Shown here piece by piece: positions 1 through 5,182 of a DNA stretch of 5,867 bases (the stretch's first letter is position 1; every line of letters begins with the position of its first letter). Origin of the DNA: Oscillospiraceae bacterium (GTDB taxonomy: Bacteria > Bacillota > Clostridia > Oscillospirales > Acutalibacteraceae). Location of the stretch: positions 1 to 5,867 of the forward strand of contig JAITBA010000032.1 of assembly GCA_031283835.1 (NCBI GenBank), read 5' to 3'. Made by a program: the position numbers and the translations under genes. The notes beneath the pieces were generated by a model. That model worked only from the letters and a program-made list of their open reading frames with translations. It was not told where the DNA came from and made no database searches.

Positions 1-7
1 AGGTCGC

Positions 8-1261
8 ATGCGCTTGAAACATGTGATTATCGGCAATTCCAGCGGCGCGGTGGGTTGCGTGGAGGGGATTCGTCGGGTGAGCCGGACAGACGAAATTGTG
101 CTCATTGCCAGCGAACCGCACCACACCTACGGCCGTCCCTTGATTTCCTACCTGCTGGAGGGGAAGACCGATCTGCGGCGTATCCAATACCGCCCGGAAG
201 ATTTTTATGCCAAAAACAACGTGCGGACAATGCTGGGCGAAACCGTTTCGGCGATCTATGCGGACGCAAAGCAAATCACTTTACAAAATGGCACTGTGAT
301 TGATTTTGACAAGCTGCTTGTGTCAACAGGAGCAAGCCCCGTGGTGTTCCCCTGTGAAGGCCTGGAGCTTGTCGAAAATATGCGGACATTTTGCACGCTT
401 GACGACGCGAAAACCCTGCTGGAACGGGTGAATGCCGGCACGCGGGTGTTTATCGTGGGCGCGGGTCTGATTGGTCTGAAGGCTGCGGAGGGTCTGCGCG
501 CCATTACGGAGCACATCACAGTGTGCGACCTTGCGCCCCGCATCCTCAGCTCTGTTTTGAGCGAAACCCCGGCGGGTATGATACAAAAGCACCTGGAGGC
601 CAACGGTATTCGGTTCCAGCTGGGCACAAGCGCTGTGAAGTTCACCAAAAACGCGGCCACACTTGCGAACGGCGCGGTGGTGGAATTCGATCAGCTGGTC
701 TACGCCGCGGGCGTGCGGCCCAACGCGGGGCTGGTGAAGGAGGCGGGCGGGGCGGTGAACCGAGGCGTTGTGGTGGACGCCAACGGCCGCACGAGTTTGC
801 CGGATATCTATGCCGCGGGCGACTGCACCGAGAGTGTTGACGCTGTTACGGGGCAGCAAAAAATGATGGCGCTGCTGCCGAACGCCTATTTGCAGGGCGA
901 AGCGGCGGGTGCGCACATGGCGGGCGGCACCTTCGAGCCAACGCCCCTCATCCCCCAAAACGCTATCGGCTTTTTTGGTAAACATATCCTTTCCGCCGGG
1001 GTTTATCCCGAGGATATATCGCCCCTCGAAGAAATCGACAGTACGGGCTACAGGGCGTTTTATTATGATAAAGAGCGGCAGCGCCTGCTAGGGTTTATTC
1101 TGATTGACGGCGAGCGCCGTGCGGGGATTTATACCGCGTTGGTGCGTGAGCGCACGACGATTGCGCCCGACGCGTTTGCGCATATCCTGCAAAACCCGGG
1201 TCTGATTGTGCTTGACCCCGCCACGCGGGCAGGCGTATTGCGAAAGAAGGTGACCGCATGA
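8..1261 (+). CDS. FAD/NAD(P)-dependent oxidoreductase, probable electron-input subunit of a split glutamate synthase
   Basis: A 417-residue cytosolic flavoprotein of the pyridine nucleotide-disulfide reductase fold. An N-terminal FAD-binding Rossmann start is seen at residues 5-16 (VIIGNSSGAVG, a variant of the usual GxGxxG). The STGAS segment is at 106-110, a second NAD(P)-binding Rossmann motif GAGLIG at 151-156, GVRPN at 235-239, and the FAD-contacting AAGD at 269-272. There is no redox-active CxxxxC pair near the N-terminus, so this is not a disulfide reductase. Its stop overlaps the next gene, a GltB domain-3 protein, as ATGA, which implies translational coupling. From that pairing I infer that it feeds NAD(P)H electrons to a split, archaeal-type glutamate synthase. 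A stand-alone nitrite-reductase-like or rubredoxin-reductase-like role cannot be excluded by fold alone. The ATG at 8 is the first possible start; AGG at 1-3 may be the end of a Shine-Dalgarno cut by the window edge. Fold assignment is sure, physiological role fairly sure. Confidence 0.9.
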   Translation: MRLKHVIIGNSSGAVGCVEGIRRVSRTDEIVLIASEPHHTYGRPLISYLLEGKTDLRRIQYRPEDFYAKNNVRTMLGETVSAIYADAKQITLQNGTVIDFDKLLVSTGASPVVFPCEGLELVENMRTFCTLDDAKTLLERVNAGTRVFIVGAGLIGLKAAEGLRAITEHITVCDLAPRILSSVLSETPAGMIQKHLEANGIRFQLGTSAVKFTKNAATLANGAVVEFDQLVYAAGVRPNAGLVKEAGGAVNRGVVVDANGRTSLPDIYAAGDCTESVDAVTGQQKMMALLPNAYLQGEAAGAHMAGGTFEPTPLIPQNAIGFFGKHILSAGVYPEDISPLEEIDSTGYRAFYYDKERQRLLGFILIDGERRAGIYTALVRERTTIAPDAFAHILQNPGLIVLDPATRAGVLRKKVTA

Positions 1262-2007
1262 CCGTGATTGATGCAAAAAATCTTCATTTTTCGGAACTTG
1301 GCGCGCAGCTGCGCACCCATGCGGGTGCTTCGGTGCAAATTAAAAACTGCCTGGGGCACCGCTATATTGCCGCGGGCGTAGAAAATTTGCAGGTCGAAAT
1401 CGAGGGTGTTCCCGGCAACGCGCTGGGGGCTTATTTGGGCACCGGCAGCAAGATCACCGTGCGGGGCAATGCGCAGGACGCTACCGGCGACACCATGAGC
1501 GGCGGTACGATCATCATCCATGGCTTCACCGGCGATGCGGCAGGCTATGGCATGCGCGGCGGCGTGATCCTTGTCAAGGGCAACGCGGGCTACCGCGCGG
1601 GGATCCATATGAAGGAATTTGGCGAAACGTGCCCGAGCTTGGTGATTGGCGGCTGCGCGGGCGATTTTCTTGGGGAGTATCAGGCGGGCGGCAACATTGT
1701 GGTGCTGGGCCTGGAGGCGCAGACAGGCGCGCAAAACGATGCCGCGCCGCAGTTGGTGGGAAGATTTTGCGGCACGGGCCAGCATGGCGGGCGCATTTTT
1801 TTGCGCACAGAGCAGCTGCCCCGGGAACTGCCGCCCCAGGTGTCGCACCGCCCTGCCACCCCGGAAGACATTGAGGCCATCCGCCCCGTGCTGGCGCAAT
1901 ACGCCGCCGCCTTTGACGCAGACCTGGCACTGCTTCTCAGTTCCAGTTACCTCCTCATGACCCCCAACAGCGCCAACCCCTACAAATCCATGTACGCACA
2001 GTACTAG
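1258..2007 (+). CDS. Glutamate synthase GXGXG-domain protein (stand-alone GltB domain 3)
   Basis: A 249-residue protein built from glycine-rich beta-helix repeats, the GXGXG domain found at the C-terminus of large glutamate synthase subunits and as a separate polypeptide in many archaea and clostridia. The repeats are easy to see: PGNALGAYLG at 52-61, GNAQDATGDTMSGG at 70-83, GFTGDAAGYGMRGG at 89-102, GNAGYRAG at 108-115 and GGCAGDFLGEYQAGG at 131-145. The C-terminal tail ends in PNSANPYKSMYAQY, resembling the PY..LY tail of split GltB3 proteins. In glutamate synthase this domain is structural, holding the amidotransferase and FMN synthase domains together. Those two parts must come from other genes, probably upstream of this window. 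The start at 1258 has AAGAAGG at 1244-1250, 7 nt upstream, and overlaps the preceding stop by four bases. A formylmethanofuran dehydrogenase subunit C has the same domain, but the oxidoreductase and ANTAR neighbours favour glutamate synthase. Confidence 0.9.
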   Translation: MTVIDAKNLHFSELGAQLRTHAGASVQIKNCLGHRYIAAGVENLQVEIEGVPGNALGAYLGTGSKITVRGNAQDATGDTMSGGTIIIHGFTGDAAGYGMRGGVILVKGNAGYRAGIHMKEFGETCPSLVIGGCAGDFLGEYQAGGNIVVLGLEAQTGAQNDAAPQLVGRFCGTGQHGGRIFLRTEQLPRELPPQVSHRPATPEDIEAIRPVLAQYAAAFDADLALLLSSSYLLMTPNSANPYKSMYAQY

Positions 2008-2065
2008 GGCGTGTTGACACGAAATCCGCTCAAAAATTGAACGGTTCGAATCGTGCCAACACACC
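2008..2065. repeat. Long imperfect inverted repeat just after the GXGXG gene
   Basis: Starting at the base after the TAG stop, GTGTTGACACGA (2011-2022) is matched by TCGTGCCAACAC (2051-2062), with 11 of 12 positions complementary (A2017/C2056 is the mismatch). GG 2008-2009 pairs with CC 2064-2065. Inside it, CCG 2026-2028 can pair with CGG 2042-2044 and TCAA 2030-2033 with TTGA 2037-2040 around an AAA loop. No T run follows on either strand, so it is not a standard intrinsic terminator. It could be an mRNA 3'-end stabiliser, a processing site or a small IR-type remnant of a mobile element. The symmetry is certain, the function unknown. Confidence 0.6.
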
Positions 2066-2067
2066 CC

Positions 2068-2137
2068 GATTACGGCATAATCTTAGAATAGTATAACGTA
2101 AAGCAATCACTTGCGATTTTTCGCGTGTATTTTTTTT
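2068..2137 (+). terminator. Leader hairpins with T8 tract before the ANTAR gene: possible attenuator
   Basis: The terminator-like element is GCGA (2113-2116), loop TTTT, TCGC (2121-2124), extended by T2112·G2125 and C2110-G2127, followed by eight T at 2130-2137. The T run touches the GGAG ribosome binding site (2138-2141). A competing hairpin, GCAA (2103-2106) TCAC TTGC (2111-2114), uses the left arm of the terminator, so the two cannot form together. Upstream lies a perfect 5-bp hairpin GATTA (2068-2072) CGGCA TAATC (2078-2082). Two small hairpins with the second excluding a terminator is the known layout of ANTAR-protein RNA targets. However, the loops here do not fit the usual hexaloop with A1 and G4. 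The stem is short, so termination strength is doubtful. The regulatory role is inference. Confidence 0.4.
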
Positions 2138-2148
2138 GGAGCGTGGTG

Positions 2149-2730
2149 GTGCCATTGCCGCGATTTTTGTTGGTTTCCGGCTCGCAGAAGGGCGGGCAAT
2201 ATTTCAGCGAAGTCCTCTCTGTGCAGGAGGGGGATGCTGTGCTGTGCTGCGACAGCGCGGCGCAGGCACGCAAAAAAGTGCAGGCGGGCGAAGCTTTTGA
2301 TTGCTGCATTCTTAACGCCCCTTTGGCCGACGAAGACGGCAGTGCGCTGGCGGCGTTTTTGGCGCAAAAAACGCAGGCGCAAATCCTCTTTTTGTCGCCC
2401 GAGAGCATTACGGCACAGCAGCGGTGCGCGCTGAAAGCCCAGGGCGTGATGGTTTTGCTCAAACCGGTAGGGCGGCAAGTGCTGCATTCGGCGCTTGAGC
2501 AGATGCAGACTGTGCAGATCCGCCTGGCGCAGTTGCAAAACCAAAACCAGCGCCTAACGCAGCAGATTGGCGAATTGCAGCTGATCCACCGGGCCAAGTG
2601 CGTGCTCATTGCCTCCCTTGGCATGAGCGAAATTCAGGCCCACAAGCACATGGAACGCCAGGCCATGAACCAGCGCATCACCCGGATTGAAGTGGCGCGC
2701 AATGTGCTGCAACTCTACGATAACTCCTAG
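2149..2730 (+). CDS. ANTAR-domain response regulator (RNA-binding antiterminator), pseudo-receiver type
   Basis: A 193-residue protein with an N-terminal receiver-like domain (about 4-112), a Gln-rich coiled-coil linker (about 115-143) and a C-terminal ANTAR domain (about 136-190, with RAKCVLIASLGMSEIQAHKHM and the helix RITRIEVARNVLQ). ANTAR proteins bind paired hairpins in nascent RNA and prevent termination; NasT, AmiR and EutV are relatives. In the receiver, the phosphoacceptor position is Asn56 (DCCILNAPLADEDG, 51-64), while the conserved Lys-Pro pair remains at 105-106. Aspartate phosphorylation as the switch is therefore unlikely. I chose GTG 2149 because GGAG (2138-2141) is 7 nt upstream; in-frame GTGs at 2125, 2143 and 2146 have no or badly spaced Shine-Dalgarno sequences. 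It follows the glutamate synthase genes and probably controls nitrogen-assimilation transcripts. Its stop interlocks with that of the convergent helicase. Confidence 0.88.
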   Translation: MPLPRFLLVSGSQKGGQYFSEVLSVQEGDAVLCCDSAAQARKKVQAGEAFDCCILNAPLADEDGSALAAFLAQKTQAQILFLSPESITAQQRCALKAQGVMVLLKPVGRQVLHSALEQMQTVQIRLAQLQNQNQRLTQQIGELQLIHRAKCVLIASLGMSEIQAHKHMERQAMNQRITRIEVARNVLQLYDNS

Positions 2731-4895
2731 GGCGGGCAATCGGCGGCAAATTGCATGGCGCCGTCCACGTCTAGGCATTCGGCGATGATTTCGCGGCGGA
2801 GGAGCTCTTCGGGGAGAAAATCGTCGAATTTTTGGCGGGGGCGCAGTTTTAACGGATCAAAATCAAGCAGGGCCAGGTTGATGCCTTCGGTGCGGAGGGC
2901 GCGCAGGGCGCGGCGCAGCATGGGTTCGGTGCAGCTTTCGCAGTGCAGCAGCATGGGGGTGAAGCCCCCGGGGATCATGGAGGCGCGGATGCCCTGACCT
3001 TGCAGGGCCAACTGCAGGGTTTGAAGCGCGGGGGTGCCCAGCTGCGGAGCCAGAATGCAGGAATTGGGGGGCAGGGGGACGATGCTGCGCGTCGCAAGGC
3101 CCAGCGTGCGGGCAATGCCCCGCATTTTGGCCAGGGAATTGCGGGTTTCGGGGCTAAGGTAGGGGTAGTCGGTGTCTTCGGCCAGAACGCGGTGCATGCG
3201 CCGCACCAGATGCTTGTGCATTTTGCCGCGGGTGAAGGATTTCCATTTGGTTTCGGCGGTGCGCTTGGAGGGCTTGACATTGATGATCTTTTTCTGTTCG
3301 TCGCAAGCGGTGACTTCCCAGCAGCGGCCGGTAAGCACCAGACGTTCGCCGGGCAGGGTGGCCTCGGTGACGGTGCCGATGGTTTCGTTTTTGTGGCGCA
3401 CCTGAAACTCGTCCGGGGCGGTGAAGACCGAGAGGAATTCGTAGCTTGTGACGATGGGTTCGGCGTTATACCCCACCATCAGCCCGCCCGCGTCACCACG
3501 CATAATGTGTCCGCGGTCGATTAAATGCCGCAGCAACAATTTAAAATCTTCTTGCGAAATGGCTCGAAAGGCCGGGAGGGTGAGCATATTCTGTGCCAGG
3601 CGGGCGGGCGAAACCTCGCCCAGGGCGGCCAGGGTGCACATGGTTTGGTGGTAGAGCAGGCCGAAGGGCTGCCACTGCGGCGCAATGGGTTCCACCCACC
3701 GCTCCTCTAAATAGAGCTGCACGATGGCGATGGCCTTGATGAGTTCCCAATCCAGGTGGCTCAGGGGGTCGTCGGGGGTGGGTTCCAGCTCGCTTTGGAG
3801 CACAAACAGAAGCTCGGCCTGCTGGCCCAGCCGCCCACAACGCCCAATGCGTTGCACAAAGCTGCTCACGCTCAAAGGGGCAAGGCCCATTTGTATAACG
3901 CGATCCAGGTCGCCAATGTCGAGCCCCAGCTCCAGGGTGACGGTGGCGGCGGTGACAACGGGGGTTTCGCTGCGCTTCATCTCGCGCTCGGTTTCTTCGC
4001 GCAGGGCGGCGTTGATGCTGCCATGGTGCACACGGTAGACGTCGGGGCTTTTGGCCTTGGCGGCAATGCGCTTGAGATGTGCGATGGTCAGCTCTGCCGC
4101 CACACGCTCAATAGTAAAAATGATGGTCTTTTTGCCCAGCGTTTGCTCATAGAGCAGACTTCGCATGCCTTCTTCGCCAAAGCAAAAATAGCGCATCCAC
4201 AGCAACAGGCGGCGTTTTTGGTCGGGGACTTCGGGGTGCCGGCAACGGCGGTGCGTGCCCGCGCATAGCCAGTCCATAGCCGCCTCGGGGTTGCCCAGTG
4301 TTGCCGAAAGCCCGATGCGCCGGGGGTTGCACCCGCACAGCCGCTCCAGGCGCGCCAGCAGGCATTGCAGCTGAAGGCCCCGCTCATTGCTCATAAAATA
4401 ATGTACTTCATCCACAATGACAAAGCGTAAGTCGGCAAACAAACGCTTGCAGGCGGCACTTTTGTGCATCAGCAGGCTTTCGAGGCTTTCGGGTGTGATT
4501 TGCAGCACGCCCCGGGGGCCTTCGTCATTGGCGGTTTTGCTTTGCAATAGCCTTGTTTTAGCGCCTGCCGGGGCGTCGCCGTGCCATTTGGTAACAGGCA
4601 GCCCCCCCGCCGCCAGCAGCCCTGTGAGCCGGGCAAATTGGTCGTTGATTAGCGCCTTGAGCGGGCTGACATAGAGGATGCCCACACTTTGGGCGGGCTT
4701 GCGGTGCAACAGGGTGAGGGCGGGCAAAAAAGCAGCTTCGGTTTTGCCGCTGGCCGTGCCGGTGCTGAGCAGCAGATGGTCGTCGCTGCCAAACAAAACT
4801 TCGGCCGCGGCAGTCTGCACCGGGCGCAGGCCGCTCCAGCCCTGCCGATAAATATAGTCCTGAATATACGGCGCGAATTGTTCATACATGTCCAT
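2727..4895 (-). CDS. Lhr-like DEAD/DEAH-box superfamily 2 helicase
   Basis: A 722-residue ATP-dependent nucleic-acid helicase. Motifs in order: Q-like GLRPVQ at 22-27; Walker A GTASGKT at 46-52; SPLKAL at 77-82; TPESL at 134-138; DEVH at 162-165; SAT at 197-199; IIFT of the second RecA domain at 258-261; TLELGLDIGD at 320-329; and QRIGRCGR at 348-355. The rest (about 370-722) fits the winged-helix plus beta-barrel layout of the Lhr core. The longer Lhr C-terminal part is absent, and I see no DUF1998-like zinc cluster. Lhr-family enzymes act in DNA repair and nucleic-acid processing; the exact role here is unknown. The reading frame stays open to ATG 5147, but those 84 extra codons lie in AT-rich, motif-free intergenic sequence. 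The protein similarity begins at about ATG 4895 (or ATG 4889). Neither has a Shine-Dalgarno, and a promoter lies directly upstream. The gene is monocistronic as seen here. Confidence 0.85.
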   Translation of the reverse strand: MDMYEQFAPYIQDYIYRQGWSGLRPVQTAAAEVLFGSDDHLLLSTGTASGKTEAAFLPALTLLHRKPAQSVGILYVSPLKALINDQFARLTGLLAAGGLPVTKWHGDAPAGAKTRLLQSKTANDEGPRGVLQITPESLESLLMHKSAACKRLFADLRFVIVDEVHYFMSNERGLQLQCLLARLERLCGCNPRRIGLSATLGNPEAAMDWLCAGTHRRCRHPEVPDQKRRLLLWMRYFCFGEEGMRSLLYEQTLGKKTIIFTIERVAAELTIAHLKRIAAKAKSPDVYRVHHGSINAALREETEREMKRSETPVVTAATVTLELGLDIGDLDRVIQMGLAPLSVSSFVQRIGRCGRLGQQAELLFVLQSELEPTPDDPLSHLDWELIKAIAIVQLYLEERWVEPIAPQWQPFGLLYHQTMCTLAALGEVSPARLAQNMLTLPAFRAISQEDFKLLLRHLIDRGHIMRGDAGGLMVGYNAEPIVTSYEFLSVFTAPDEFQVRHKNETIGTVTEATLPGERLVLTGRCWEVTACDEQKKIINVKPSKRTAETKWKSFTRGKMHKHLVRRMHRVLAEDTDYPYLSPETRNSLAKMRGIARTLGLATRSIVPLPPNSCILAPQLGTPALQTLQLALQGQGIRASMIPGGFTPMLLHCESCTEPMLRRALRALRTEGINLALLDFDPLKLRPRQKFDDFLPEELLRREIIAECLDVDGAMQFAADCPP

Positions 4896-4901
4896 GGAGA
4901 C

Positions 4902-4931
4902 ATTATAGCACGCGGAAGGGGCAAAATGCAA
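4902..4931 (-). promoter_or_regulatory. Extended -10 promoter of the helicase gene
   Basis: Reading the minus strand, TATAAT (4907 down to 4902) is a perfect -10 box preceded by TG at 4910-4909 with one base between, the extended -10 form. The best -35 is TTGCAT (4931-4926), with an 18-bp spacer and only 3 of 6 consensus bases. With normal spacing, transcription would start at about 4895, which is the A of the first ATG of the helicase. No better promoter is visible closer than the overlapping dyads further upstream. Confidence 0.6.
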
Positions 4932-4953
4932 TCGTTTTATGGATTTATTTTTT

Positions 4954-4973
4954 AAGACAATTCTCCTTGTCTT
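4954..4973. repeat. Perfect 7-bp dyad AAGACAA-N6-TTGTCTT
   Basis: AAGACAA (4954-4960) and TTGTCTT (4967-4973) are perfect inverted repeats separated by TTCTCC. It sits in the divergent region between the helicase and activase genes, centred roughly 68 bp upstream of the predicted helicase start point. The spacer contains AAGGAG on the minus strand, but no ATG, GTG or TTG in the helicase frame follows at a usable distance. No T run follows on the plus strand, so an operator for a dimeric regulator is more likely than a terminator. The regulator is unknown. Confidence 0.45.
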
Positions 4974-4974
4974 G

Positions 4975-5000
4975 TTTGCTAACGAATATATTGTTGCAAA
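4975..5000. repeat. Imperfect palindrome around AATATATT, candidate operator
   Basis: TTTGC at 4975-4979 mirrors GCAAA at 4996-5000, and the centre is the 8-bp palindrome AATATATT (4985-4992). If two single extra bases in the left arm (T4980 and G4984) are allowed, the left arm TTTGC-AAC-AATA is the exact reverse complement of the right arm TATT-GTT-GCAAA. It begins one base after the AAGACAA dyad and ends 43 bp before the -35 of the activase promoter. This is consistent with regulator binding, but I recognise no specific family consensus (not a clean Rex, FNR or CRP box). Confidence 0.35.
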
Positions 5001-5032
5001 AAAAACAAACGCCGCTTTCCACAAAATAGCGG
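4998..5032 (-). terminator. Possible minus-strand intrinsic terminator in the divergent region
   Basis: On the minus strand, CCGCT (5032-5028) pairs with AGCGG (5016-5012). Two further T-A pairs are possible across a bulged A, leaving a loop of about 6 nt. The stem is followed by CGTTTG and then eight T (5005 down to 4998 region), a T-rich tail. It would stop transcripts running leftward from antisense starts upstream of the activase gene and so shield the helicase promoter. On the plus strand the tail is only weakly T-rich (TACTTTGTTCTT). Confidence 0.35.
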
Positions 5033-5042
5033 TACTTTGTTC

Positions 5043-5071
5043 TTGCAATCCGCGGCAATTCATGCTATAAT
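5043..5071 (+). promoter_or_regulatory. Sigma-A type promoter of the activase gene, extended -10
   Basis: TTGCAA (5043-5048, 4 of 6 consensus) is followed by a 17-bp spacer and a perfect TATAAT (5066-5071) with an extended TG at 5063-5064. The predicted start point is about 5077-5079. The decamer TGCTATAATG is identical to that of the divergent helicase promoter on the other strand, and both -35 boxes begin TTGCA. This is the most convincing promoter in the window. Confidence 0.75.
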
Positions 5072-5077
5072 GGGTTA

Positions 5078-5182
5078 CAAATAGTCGGCACTTTGAATTT
5101 TTTATCTGCGCGGACGCGCACAGTTTGCCGGGAGAAACGCCGAGCACCTAAACATCAAAAAGTCTAGTACGGAGGGATTTCT
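5078..5182 (+). promoter_or_regulatory. Roughly 105-nt structured 5' leader with Shine-Dalgarno
   Basis: The predicted leader is long for a simple mRNA. It contains a perfect hairpin TGCGC (5107-5111) GGAC GCGCA (5116-5120). An outer pairing CGGCA (5086-5090) with TGCCG (5126-5130) can enclose that hairpin, and CGG (5129-5131) could alternatively pair with CCG (5140-5142). No T-run terminator follows. I do not recognise a known riboswitch. The leader ends with GGAGGG (5171-5176), a strong Shine-Dalgarno 6 nt before the ATG at 5183, which fixes that start. Confidence 0.35.

Noticed and set aside
323..985. Long minus-strand and out-of-frame open frames inside the oxidoreductase gene and similarly elsewhere (for example 1129-2064 minus, 2943-3524 plus)
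   Set aside because: They are shadows of GC-rich genes: compositionally biased, Arg/His/Ala-rich translations without recognisable domains or ribosome binding sites.
2014..2043. Perfect TTGACA -35 box in the left arm of the inverted repeat
   Set aside because: No -10-like hexamer occurs 16-18 bp downstream (ATTGAA, TTGAAC and TGAACG are poor), so it is better read as part of the repeat.
2092..2097. TATAAC as a -10 box for the ANTAR gene
   Set aside because: The hexamer is good (5 of 6), but no credible -35 lies 16-18 bp upstream and there is no TG extension. It is possible but not supported enough to list as a promoter.
2125..2148. Alternative GTG starts for the ANTAR gene at 2125, 2143 and 2146
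   Set aside because: 2125 lies inside the terminator-like stem without a Shine-Dalgarno; 2143 and 2146 are only 1 and 4 nt from GGAG. GTG 2149 has the proper 7-nt spacing.
2107..2624. Minus-strand open frames opposite the ANTAR gene
   Set aside because: They lie antisense to a clearly recognised domain protein and show no domain or start signal of their own.
4896..5147. 84-codon N-terminal extension of the helicase reading frame up to ATG 5147
   Set aside because: It lies in AT-rich intergenic sequence with promoters and dyads, has no helicase motif or Shine-Dalgarno, and the family-like sequence begins only near ATG 4895.
2727..5147. Phage-defence island around the helicase
   Set aside because: No nuclease, methyltransferase or other defence partner is present in the window; the neighbours are a nitrogen regulator and a glycyl-radical activase.
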